A stretch of DNA of 64,000 nucleotides from Sarcocystis neurona (lineage: Eukaryota; Apicomplexa; Conoidasida; Eucoccidiorida; Sarcocystidae): assembly GCA_000727475.1 (NCBI GenBank), contig KL647317.1, forward strand, positions 1,136,444 through 1,200,443, written 5' to 3'. Below, one piece after another: positions 25,065-37,600 of the stretch. The translations under genes were made by a program, and so were the position numbers. The stretch's first letter is position 1, and every line of letters starts with the position of its first letter. Below the pieces are notes generated by a model that saw only the letters and a program-made list of their open reading frames with translations, was not told the origin of the DNA and searched no databases.

Positions 25065-27804
25065 GATGACCCTCAAACTACTCGCATAGATATATATATA
25101 TGTTTGTACACCTTGTACGTTTATTACTTGACTGTTGTATTACTTGAGAAGCATGTTACTTGAGTAGTATATTACTTACGTAGTACATCGCTTGACAAGT
25201 ACATTACCCAAGTGGTATATTACTTTAGTGGTGTATTACATCAGTAGTGTACAACGTGAGCAATATATTACATGACTGGTATATTAACTGAGTAGAATAT
25301 TTCTTTAACAGTATACTACACGAGTGGTGTATTACATGAGTAGTATATAACCCTAGTATATTCCGTGAGTAGTATATCACCTGACTCATATATTAGCTGA
25401 GTACCGTATTACTTTCGTATTACTTTAGTATACTACGGGAGTAGTATATTACATGAGTTATGTAATACATGAGTAGTATATTGCTTGTCTAGTATATTGC
25501 TTGAGTAGTATATTACTTCAGTGGTATATTACTTCAGTAGTATATTACTTCAGTAGTATATTACTTCAATAGTATATTCCTTCAGTAGTATATTACTTCA
25601 GTAGTATATTACTAGAATAGCATATTCCATGAATAGTGTATTCCGTGAGTAGTGTATTCCATGAGTAGTATATTACGTGAGTATATTACTCGAATATGTT
25701 ACTTGAGTAGTGCATTACTTGAGTAGTATATTACGTGAGTTTATTACTCGAGTATATTACTTTGGGATATTATCTGAGTAGTTTATTAGATTGAGTAGGA
25801 CATTTGAAACGACGCTGTGTGAAGTGACGAAAGGGGCAACAGGCCAGCAACAGGAGACGGCAGTCCAACAGACACGCAGGAGCAACAGAAACGCATACTT
25901 CTGTCGAGGAGGAGAAGAAAAACTGTGCAAAGGAAGATACACGTACGTAAATCCAGTTGAGGGCAGCGTCCACGAGAGCCTTGAGAAGCGCCGGGTCGTG
26001 GAAATCCTCAGGTTCTACATCTTCCGTCGCCTGTGCCTCTGCTGCCGCCCGGTCCTGCTGCTGCGGGTGCTGCTGCGCAGAGGACTGCTGCTGGTGCGCA
26101 AGCGGCGACTGCATGCGTTGCTCCGGCAGCAGCGGCAGTCGTCGGACGTACTCCAGCGCAGACACCAGCTCTGCAGCAGAAACAGCAGCAGCGGGTGCAG
26201 CAGGAGCAGCAGCAGTAGGAACAGCAGCAGCGGAGCAGACACGGCGCAGGTCAGTCTCGGAGGAACACGCCTCAGGGAAAACTGACATACGCGCGACGGA
26301 GAGAGAGGACGGACAGCCAAAATACACCAGCGGCACAGCAGCAGTAGCAGCACGCGCCGCGGCACTAGGCCCAGCAGCCACAGCAGCACTAGGCCTAGCA
26401 GCCACAGTAGCGCTACGCCCAGCAGCCACAACTGCAATAGGCCGAGCAGCCACAACAACACTAGGCCCAGCGGCCACAGCAGCAGGAGGCCCAGCAGCCA
26501 CAGCAACAGGAGGCCCAGCAGCCACAGCAGCAACAGGCCCAGCAGTCACAGCAGCAACAGGCCCAGCAGCCACAGGAGCAGCAACACACAGCAGAGACAG
26601 GAGTGCAAGGGTAAGGGAACGACGAGCAGCAGCACCGGCGCAGTCCTTGTCGAAGCCGCATAGCAGCCCATGACAGCAAATGCAGCAGCAGAGCAATCGT
26701 GTTTCGCGGAGCACCTTGCACAGCCCACGCCACGAAAAGGAAAGCAGGGGAGAACAGCAGCAGGAATGAGACGGTGACACGAAGCGGACGGCTCCCCGCG
26801 CGCTTCAGCGAGCGCGTCTAGAGAAAAACGCGCGCATGTGGGGGTCCAGACCCCTCCTCGCCAGGCAGCCGGCTGCAGGCCGCAGAGACAGACAATCTTC
26901 GTTTCAAGAGTATGGACGTGTCCGTCTATTCTACGTCTTCTGACCTGTTTGTTATCCCACCTAAGTGAAGACTGCAACTTCTCTGGCAGACGGAGATGTC
27001 TACGAAAATATACATGGGTGTATGTCTAGGCCTGCTGCCTTCCATGTCACACAGACGAGAGACTCGTATTTCATGTCCGCATGCATACGCACGCGCGTGC
27101 ACCTTGGTGCGAATATAGCGACACCTTCGGGTGTGGACATGCACACATCCACCTGGGCAATTACACCTCCTCCTACTACTACGCGACGCGCAGCAGCAGA
27201 AATCGCTGCGGTCGTTTCCCACCCTTTCCACCCGAGAAACAGGGAGTTTTGCACATCTCCCTCTGTCCAGGCCTCTTCCACCTTTCCTTGCAGATAACTT
27301 CTCTTTTTCTGACCGTTCACCCTCTGTCATATGTGCTGCGTAAGTGTGTATCTGCTGCACCTCCACCTGCCGGCCTTCCCCTTCGCCTCTTCTCTCTAAC
27401 AAACGTGACCCACTCTTGAGGTCCACGTAGACATTACTTGCGTGTGTCGGTGGGCGCTGTGTGCCCACACATGCGAAGATTCAAGAAATAGAAGATCTGT
27501 TCCTCACCCGCAAATTGGCGAGTTACGAAGTGCGGCTGGAAACGAACTTCTGCAGATAATTCTGCCAAGGCCGCTTGCGGCGAAGCCCGTTTCAGCGAGA
27601 AAATGCTCGACTCCATCGCCGCACGCAACGACGCATGCAGAACCTCCTGCAGTCACGCATCTCCCGACATATTAAATGTACATAAATGTCCACAAAATAA
27701 AGTATACACATATACACATTCTCATACATATATATATACATGTACATACATATACATATATGTATATATACGTATGTACACAGATGAAAGTATACAGAAG
27801 CAAG

Positions 27805-27839
<35 letters not shown>

Positions 27840-30800
27840 GTATATGTATACATGTATAAATATATACACGTATACACACACACACACACACGTACAGGGA
27901 GAGAGAATATAGGTAGAATGGTGGTCAAGGAATTGATATTTGACAAGGCGCATGTGTGCAGATGTACTTGAACGCTGCAGCCAATGGAGGGCCGCGCTTG
28001 TGGACAGACGTTGTTTGTGCTTCCCATAATACATGGAGACGAGAAATTGATTTCCTGCCGCAGTTGTCCATGAACACCCGTGGCGTATACACTTGTAAGC
28101 CTGCCTGCTTCTCGATCAGCCTAATACGTGTATATATGTGTATACCTCCTTTTGTGTATCTTGCTTACACTTAGGCAAATGTATCTCCAAAGGAAGTACG
28201 TCACACGCAGATGTATACATATACAAATGCAGACCTGCACGTTGACGTAGAAATCCATAGATCTTCACTCACCGTCGATATCTACACTTCCACCGAATAT
28301 GCGTGCAGGTGGATCTCTGTGCCTCTGCAGCAAGGACGCGTGTGTTTCAGCGGGCAGCTGCGTTAAAAATATACGCACCGCCGCAGCGACACGTCCTTGC
28401 TGCAGCGTGTCACAGAGAGAGAGGGGAGCCTCAGGGTCGAGACGTTAGACCACAGCGGCTCGGGAAGCCTGCTGTTTACTCGGCCAGCGGAGCCTCCTTC
28501 ACACAGATAGCAGCAGCGGCAGACTCCTACCGTTTGATGTCAGTAGCAGCTGCAAGCGATTCAGCCGGGGTCACGCAGCGGCTGCGTTGCTGCTGCTCTT
28601 GACCGACGGCCTTCTGCGTAGATCCTCAAGACGGTTTCCCCTCACCAGCAGCAGCTGAACCTCGAGGACTACGTCCACGTTGCTGAACTTGCAAATGCGC
28701 GTTTTTATGTGTGCATATATCTGTACGTATATGCGCGTGCCTACGCACGTATGTATGTACACAGACGTACAGAGACGCACACACATATCCATGTACATAT
28801 GTGTGTGCGTCTCTGTAAGTCTGTCTATACGTTTCTACCGGGAGCCACGTCAAACGTGCTCTGTTGTTGCCGGTGATATACCGTAGCGGCTGTTGTCACC
28901 GGGTTCTCGCTGCTGTTGCTTCTCCTGCTACCTCTCCCGCGTCTATTCGCGGTAAGGTTGCACCTGTTTGGGTGGCCGTCGTTGCGGTAGCTGCTGTTTC
29001 TGCAGTTACGGCTGCTGCTGCTGTGCCCTTTCTGCAGCTGACGGTATGGCTGCTGCCTCAAATGCTGCCATGCTGCTGTTGCTGCTGCAGCGCCAAGTGC
29101 TGTACTACTCGCCCACGCCCGCCTGCTGCTCTTGCTCTTACCCGCACTTGGGCGAGGTACGTGTTGAGACAGGATAGCCTTCGTCGTCGCATCGTCAGTC
29201 TGCGCAGGCCCAAACGAAACAAATCGAAGAGAAAAGAGCAAACTCGAGGCAGGGAAGAAAAGACAAAGAAGTGTCCCGTCTCCTCTGCTGCGCAGGCCAC
29301 GCTCAGATGCGCGCTGCCTTGCGCTGTTCTCCCATATCCACGAGTTCTACACTAAATCACAGCTCCATGCAAGTACTTCTTTACCACTTCACTCTCTACT
29401 GAAAGACAGAGAAAAGGAAGAGAGAGACACACAGGACAAAATATGCAAACATATTTATACACATATACAATACATATATATATACATATATATATACATA
29501 TATATAGAGACAGAGATAGAGACGGAGAGATAACAAACGTATTTATGTAGGTATGTAGGAATACTTTTATATTTGAAAATGGGACACACAACCGTGGACT
29601 GATGCAGATAGAAAGGCGTGGTGGGTATGTATGCGACGCAAAATATGACGCGCTGGGTACACGCAGGAGACTGCGACGACACATACACTCACATACACGT
29701 GTGTCCATCAAAGAGGTTCTACATCACTATATACACACCTGTACACACACACACAGACAAGTGGGCAGATAGACATATATACATCAATATATAAATAGGT
29801 GTATATATATATATATGTGTATATCCATACACGTATGTATGTATGTGTATTTATCTTGACATACACATAGATAGAGAGGAAGAGAGAAGACGGAAAAGAG
29901 AACAAAGCGGTACAGGCGAGTATATGTATCCCGTGGCACTTAAGTTTCACCGCATGTATATATATACAAAGAGAAGGACAGAGGTACACTGTCGAATATC
30001 CACGTAAATTCTTCAATATAGTCGACCAAGAAAGGTATATACGGGCGCACGCGCCTCCAGAGGTGGCTGTCTGTCTCTCTGTCTGTTGTGTTGCTCCATA
30101 TATATACATATACAAATATGTACATATGTATATATAAATATACATACATACACCACCAGTAATAATTAATAGAATCATATTGTATAACCACATGATTATC
30201 CATGAGGTTACTACACTTCCTGTTGAAAATTGTTGACGAGATACACTCGAGTATTTAAGTGTCTAATTTCGGCATTTAGAGCTAGGATAATCACAGCTTA
30301 CTTTGCTTCAGACGAAATGAGTTCTCTGTTGATGATAAACCACCTTCCATTATAAAATTGAGTGTAGTCCTTTGTTGTTATAATAGGAAAGCAGGTATAA
30401 TGATAACAGTGGAGATACTACATGTATGTATCCTGTGGATATACATTGGGGTATAACTAAATCCTTCCTGGCGTACAACAATCATAAAGAAATTGCGGGA
30501 ATGTATATCATTACCGGCGCTATATTTAGTGTAGTTGGTATACGTATATATATATATACGTATGTGTATGCAAATATGTGTGTGTGTGTGGCATTTAAGG
30601 GATGGAAGGCCGGCGTTAAATGGGAGAGAGTATGCAGAATTTCGTCGAGCCTGCAAAGTAGACGGATTTGTTCTGCAGGAGTTGGGTCATGCGCCCCAGC
30701 AGTTCAAAGCATCTCCTACGTAGAACCACCTCACGCGTCTATATATTGTGTGTGAAACCAACCCGAGTACATGCATACATATACACACCTCTTTTTGATA

Positions 30801-31580
30801 TATACACAAATACCTGCATGTACGTAGAAAGACAACTCCTGAACAACAGCAACAAGTTGTACGTATACGTATATATATATATATGGGCTTTTTATTCTCT
30901 CGCTACTTTGTCGAACATGCCGCCGAAAGAAGATATACGAACGGTGACGGTCGACAGCTGCCGGACGAGTCGTAGGAACACGCACTTTGTTTAGCACGCC
31001 AACGACTACCGGCTCTGTTCTACATGCAGCAGCATACACGCGGGCATCCATACGTAATCGCCCATACAACCCCGTATGAATATATATATATATATACATG
31101 CAACCGTAGATACAAGCATGTCAGGAATTCTAACATCACCCATACAAATAATCCATATGAATGCGTACATACATGTATACATACGCAACCGTAAATACAC
31201 GCATGTCAATTATTCTAGCACCTGTTGTAATGGTTGACGCGCAGCATCAGGAGCAGCCCGACAGCGTCGCTGCTGTTGCGAACAGCGTTCTCGATGACGC
31301 CCATAAGAAATGTGATGGAGCTGTTCAAGGCCTCCTGGAACAGACGGCTGTACGGACAGTCCAGCCCTACAGAGATGAGGAACACCCGCAGCAGCAACAG
31401 CAACATAGCCGCAGCAGCAGGAGTAGCAGGGGAGCACAAACAGCAGCAGGAACGGCAGCATCAACACAAGCAGGAGCAGCAGCAACAGCAGCGCGAGCAG
31501 CTGCAACAGCAGCGGGAGCAGCACCAACAGCACCGGGAGCAGCAGCGACAGAAGCCGCAGAACCAGCAGCAGCGACAGAC

Positions 31581-31611
<31 letters not shown>

Positions 31612-34600
31612 TACACACAGCGGCAACAGTAGCACAGCAGCAGGAGAGTAGCAACTGCCTCCGCAGTCAGCATCGGCAGCGGTACCAACGGGAGAAGCCA
31701 TGGCGACAGTAGACCCAGAAGCAAGTGCGTCTGCTGCCGCCAAAGAAGTCGAGGACACAGAGCCAGCAGCAATTACAGTAGGGCCAGGAGTTGACGCAAC
31801 ATGAACTACAGTAGACGCAACAACAGCCTCAGGAGCAAAGAACCAGCACGGTCGCAGGAGCAGACGCAGCGTTAGACGCGCAGCAGCTGCAGCAGAAACA
31901 CCGCTAGACACGTAGCTGCAGCAGCAACCTGCGAGCATTCATTGCGACGCAGACGCAAGAAAGAGAAGACTGAGGCAGGAAGGCAGAAGCTTGCAACACC
32001 CCACGCAGCCCAGAGAGGCCGACCAGTCGTGCCCAGCGTGAAGCAGCAGCACGGGGAGCAGCCGCAGCTTCTCAAGAAGGCAGCAGCTTGAAGAGGCAGC
32101 AGCTGGAAGCAGCAGCAGCTGGAAGCAGCAGCAGCTGGAAGCAGTAGCAGCTGGGAGCAGCAGCGGCTGGAAGCAGCAGCAACTGGAAGCAGCAGCAGCT
32201 GGAAGCAGCAGCGACTGGAAGCAGCAGCAGCTGGAAGCAGCAGCGACTGGAAGCAGCAGCAGCTGGAAGCAGCAGCAACTGGAAGCAGCAGCAGCTGGAA
32301 GCAGCAGCAACTGGAAGCAGCAGCAGCTGGAAGCAGCAGCAACTGGAAGCAGCAGCAGCTGCAGGAGCAGCCAGACGCAGCAGTAGATCTGCACGAAAAA
32401 GAGGAGAGGGCAGCAAGGTAAATACAGGAAGGGCGGTGCAAACGTCGTCACTCCCATGTCCTCCAGCGAAGCACGAAGCAACGACACGCGCGTGCAACAC
32501 CAGCACCACGGCCTCTGTTCGTAAACGTCTGCCTATCTACGCGTTCGCGTTAACCCCCGCGTAAACGTGGGGTACACGTGTGCATACGCGCACAGGCCTG
32601 AGTCAAACGAGGAGCCGTCCACAAGAAACGTCAGCAGCAAGTCGGCAGCAAGAGAAGCGCCCAGCGGTTCGCACTGCAGCAGCGGGTCAGGACCAGCAGC
32701 AACGCAGCAGAGCTGCAGGAGAGAAACAAACACGCAGCACCTGCACAGCGCACGAGGACGGCAGCAGCACAGTGGCAGCAACACCCTACACGACTCCACG
32801 AATTGCCAGCCAGGAGCTGCAGCAGAAATCGCAGCAAGATCCGCAGCGCTGTAACAGAAAAACGTCCAGCACCGTCCACTGCAGACAAAGGAAGAGAAGC
32901 AGGCCAACCCACGGAGGAGCTGCTGTGTGGCGCAACGAGGAACAGCAGCAGTACTGAAGAAGAAAACGCAGCGCCTGACCCCGCAGCGGGAAGGACGGGA
33001 AGCAGAACCCCGGCAAAACACGAGACGAAGGCCAGAGAGCGCTGCGGCAGCGACGGCAGCGGGGCTGCAGCGCAGCAAGAGGAAGAGGAGGCAGGCCTGG
33101 GAACCCAGGAGAGACGAAACGAGAAGAATAAATACGTACCTGCGTCGAGAAAGAACTGTGTCAGAAAAAGGAACTCGCGAGTTGCCGTGTCCAGCAGCAG
33201 CTTCTGGTGCGACCTGCGCGCGCCCACACGTGCAAGCAGCAGCACCAGCAACCCCGGGGTCGGCAGAGCACTTAGAAGCAGCAGCAGCAGCAACCCGGGG
33301 GTCGGCAGACCAAGTAGAAGCAGCAGCGGCAGCACCGCATACAGTCAGCAAACACACCTGCGGCAACCGCAGCCGCACGATAACTTAGTCCAACAGCCGG
33401 AGCACGCGGCATCGAAAAACAAACCGGCAGCGGCCTCTCGGACGAACGGCGGCAGCAGCCAGAAGCGCACGAACCCAGAAAAGCACACGGTGGTGCAGCA
33501 GCAACAGCAGCTGCAGCAACACTCCACGGTGGGAAGAGCGGCAGCACGAGACATCGCCGCCACAGCAGCAGCACGGACCAGATCTACGCAGGGTGGCAAA
33601 CGCGCACGCAGCACCTACGGCGTCAACGCGGCAACAGCAGCAGCAGCGGGGAGGGACGCAGCAGCAAAAGACGCCGCTCCAGTCGGGACGGCAGCAGATT
33701 CAAAGCCTGTCGTTGCTGCACACGTACGCGCTACAGCACACCATTGCCTCTATGGGTGGGAAAAGCGTGGAAGACATACACGCGTACATCTACACAGAAG
33801 CGCTTTTCATATCCGTAACACACACATGCGAGAGACAGAGAGACACGGAGACGGGACGGTGTGCAGATGTATACAAACCTGCGGAGAAGGACACTATTTG
33901 TATAGATATAGAGAGAGAGAGGAATACAGAGAGGAATAGCGAGACGAATAGAGAGAGGAATACAGAGCGATAGAAAGAGAAAGGAAGCATTTCTACGTAT
34001 TGACCAGTATGCAGCATACACTTGAAGCATGTGTGCGTGCAGCACCAGTACCTACACAGAGCGTACAAAGACTGCGGAGCCACAGCCCCCAAGCGCCACG
34101 GCCACTCTGTTCATATGTAGTCCCTAGAGTCCACAACAGCACGGCCCCAACAATGACGCCGGCGTCCTAGGACGGCGATAATTCATATATATATATATAT
34201 ATATATATATAGGTATGTGGATACACGTACATATTCACTATATATATGTATATATGTACGTGTTCGCATATATATATATATATATATATGTGTATACAGA
34301 TATGTAGATACATATGCATATGTGGATATAGTTAGTCGCGCCCGACTACGGCTATACTCATATATATATATGTACAGATATGTAGATACATGTACAAATA
34401 TGTATACGGTTAGTGGTGCTATGCTAGAAAGATGTATACGTATGTACAGATACATGCAGACACACACGTATACAGTTAGAAGAAACATGTGCGTGTATAT
34501 GTAGACATAGATGTATATATGTAGATACAAACACATATATGTATATAATTCGTCGGTTTATACTAAACAAAAAATGTACATGCATATGTGTACGCATGCA

Positions 34601-37600
34601 GATACACGTGCATAAATGCAGGTGCATATACACACATGTTTATAGTTAGTCGATCAATGCTAGAAGGAAGGCGCAAATGTGTGTATATACATATATATAC
34701 ATGCAGACACACACAGATACATACATGAACTTCGTTAGCCGTGGAACGGTAGAGAAGAGAGCGAGCCTGCACGAGAGTAGTTCTTCGTGTTGCCCGCTGA
34801 ACAATCGTTGTCTTTTGTAAGCGGCAACGTGGGGACGACAAGACAGCAGGTCGGCAGCAGCAGGGCCCCCAGCACATGACAGAGTCTTCGCATCTCTGCT
34901 TCTTCTCAGCGCAGGCTAGCAGAAGGAACAGCGGACAAGAGGCAGAACAGCAGAAGGGGGCGCTGCAACAGCAGCAGCAGATCCACAAGACCCGCAAGCC
35001 ACCCAACAGCACGCAAGAGATCCAGCGGCAGCAGCAGAGCCACGGGTGCAGCAGGACACGTGCAGCAGCAGCAGCACACGCACCAGTAGTACACGCACGA
35101 GCAGCAGGTGGCCCACAGGCAGCAGGTGACGCACGGCAGCAGTATTTCTTCCCCCTGCAGCAGACACAAAAGCAGGAGTACATGCAGCGGCAGCAGCAGT
35201 GGCAGGAACTGCAGTTGGAGCAGGTGGCGGAAGGGCAATAACACCGGCAGGAGACCATGTATCAGAAGACGGAGTCCGAGAGCCGTTTCACAAGGAGTAT
35301 CAAAGGCGCGGGAAAAGAACAAACCTGAAAACTTGTTCTTCATGCAAGGTCGGAACCTGCGGCATCCGTGTGTGAGGAAGGAACAAATTTCCCGCTGCTC
35401 CTCCTCCTGCTGCTGCTCCACCAGCTGCTGCGGTTGGTCGGGCGCTGCTGCTACTGAAGCCTCCCGCAGACCCCCGCTGCGGCGAGGCCAGGCGACCCGC
35501 AGGCGATGCCCAGGGCGTTGCTACCACCGGATCATCGTCGAGATGGCTCAGTATTAAGTGCCGCTCACCCAGACTGAGAGGCAGCAGAAAAGAAAGCGGG
35601 GAAGCAGCGACAGCAGCAGCTCCGCTATGCAGGAAAGTGTCTCGTACGCATCGGGTGCGATATCAGGAGCAGCACGTGCACGCGGAGCTCGGCAGACATT
35701 GCAAGGGAGTTCTTTGTCAACAGCAGCAGCAGAAACAACAGCAGCAGCAGAAGCAACAGCAGCACGCAAGCGCAGGAACAGTAGCAGAGTCGCACATGCA
35801 GCACAAGTCGTTTAGTCTAAATACGAATTCAAGCAGTCGTTGGCGCAGCTCCCCGTAAGGCAAAGACGAGCTGCTGGATACCGCACGTGCAGCAGCAACG
35901 TCGCACACATGCTTCCCCACGCAGAACTCGGTGCGAGTCACTTGGAGTGAACGCAAAAACAGCAGCAGTAGCAAACGATGCGTCTTAGCTGGAAAGGGCG
36001 CGCGGAATAGAAGGGCAACCTAATTTATAGCGGCAGCAGCACTGGCGTCAGCAGCAGCAGCTGTCTCGGCAGCAGCCGGGGCAGCAGCAGCAGCAGCCGT
36101 GTCGGCGGCAGCAGCAGCGGCAGCCGTCTCGGCAGCAGTAGCGGCAGCAACAGTGGCATCAGCGTCTGCAACGGAATCACCTGCGCACTCACCAGAAGCA
36201 GCAGCAAGTCACGTCAGCAGCTGCAGCAACAGGAGTCGCGTCACCAGCAAAAGCAGCGGTCGCTCTACGAGAAGCAGCGGCAGCAACACCCACACACGCA
36301 GCGGCAGCAGCATCATCTGGAAAACTGGTTGCAAATAGGTCGCTTACCAGAAGGTGCTCCCCCTCATAGAAGGAGCAGCAGCAGAGAAGAAAGGAAGCGG
36401 AGGACTGGGGCCGGACGTATTCAACTTCGAGAAAAACCCCACAACCTGCTTCGCAGAAGAAGCAATGAAAGACGTTCCTGCTGTTGCTGCTGCTCCAGCA
36501 GCTCCTCCGGGCGCGTCGATGCCGCTGCTGGGGCCCGCTGGCGCCACTGCACCGCCTGCCTCTCCCGCCCCCGTCTGGAACGAAGTCGCATGCACGGAGC
36601 AACAGCAGCAGCAGCAGGACTCGCAGAACAGCGTGGCAGCCGTGGCAACAAAAAACGAAGCCGCAAGGACGCGAGCAGCAGCAACGGCAGAGCAGCATTG
36701 TCAGCAGCAGGAACAGCGGCAGCAGCAGGAACAGCAGCAGCAAAAGCAGCCGCAGCAGAAACAGCAGCAGCAGCAGGAACAGCAGCAGCAGGAGCAGCAG
36801 CAGCAGGAGCAGGAGCAGGAGCACCAGGAGCAGCCGCAGCAGAAACAGCAGCAGCAGCAGGAACAGCAGCAGCACGAGCAGCAGCAGCAGCAGCAAAGTG
36901 GAAATGGATATTTCCATCCAGCAGCAGGTAGCTGCACGCTGCCAGTCCTTCCAGCTTTTTCCGAGCAGCGAGCCAGCATACTGTTTGCTGCTATCGCTCT
37001 TCATATGTGCATTCTTTGCACGAGGCTAACAATTGATCCGAAAGAGCGGTTCTCTTTCCTACGCAGCGCATCCCGGCGACACCGCACTCCTCTGCGCCAC
37101 TCGACAACGTGGGCAGTTGGCAGCAATACTCACCAGCCGCATCTCTCTGTCCTCTATCTGTCAATTTCTCTTGCGCCGCATAGGCATGTGTATACATATG
37201 CGTGCGTTCACGTGAACAGGAGTAAGCAGCATATTGCTTAGATGCGCCTATGCATGCACATGGAAGCGCGGAGTGACAAATGGCCGGATGTGTCTATACA
37301 AACGTAGATATATATATATATATAAATATAGATGTACATATATATATATATGTATGAAGAGAGAGAGACACAGAGACAGCGACGAAGGACAGGAGGGGGG
37401 GTGATAGATGAATGTGTTGCTGCTGCTGAGACACGTGCTGCTTAGTTGGCGGCGGGGTAGCAGCTGCACCTTGTAGTACGACGCGTCTTAAGTTCTGCGT
37501 GAGCAATGCAGTCCACCCCACAGCTAAGGTGAAAAAGAGGACACTGCCAGCAGAAGAACGTACGGAAGTTGGAAAGGCAAGGCCGGGAACTTCTTTGCAT

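Larger units (their letters stand above)
22187..25946 (-). other. VPS52: VPS52 intron 9 (3.8 kb including the gap)
   Basis: Besides the gap and minisatellite this intron holds TATA/TATG runs (22200-22510, 22900-23000, 23600-23730, 24348-24560, 24770-25105). It also has a more complex stretch at 23100-23400 with open frames but no recognised motif. Confidence 0.6.

Noticed and set aside
2900..30000. Candidate CRISPR array or telomeric (AAACCCT)n repeats
   Set aside because: No evenly spaced identical repeats with unique spacers and no heptamer array were found; the repeats are microsatellite, minisatellite or triplet type.
32533..33939. Long overlapping open frames of 281 codons (minus) and 378 codons (plus)
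   Set aside because: Both lie in VPS52 intron 5 and consist of Leu/Cys or Gln/Ala/Ser/Arg strings produced by CAG-like triplets that lack stop codons in several frames.
36354..37241. Plus-strand Gln-rich open frame of 295 codons
   Set aside because: It is antisense to VPS52 exon 3 and intron 2; the minus strand carries the conserved KQVVGFFSK block with valid splice sites. The Gln run is the intronic CTG tract read backwards.
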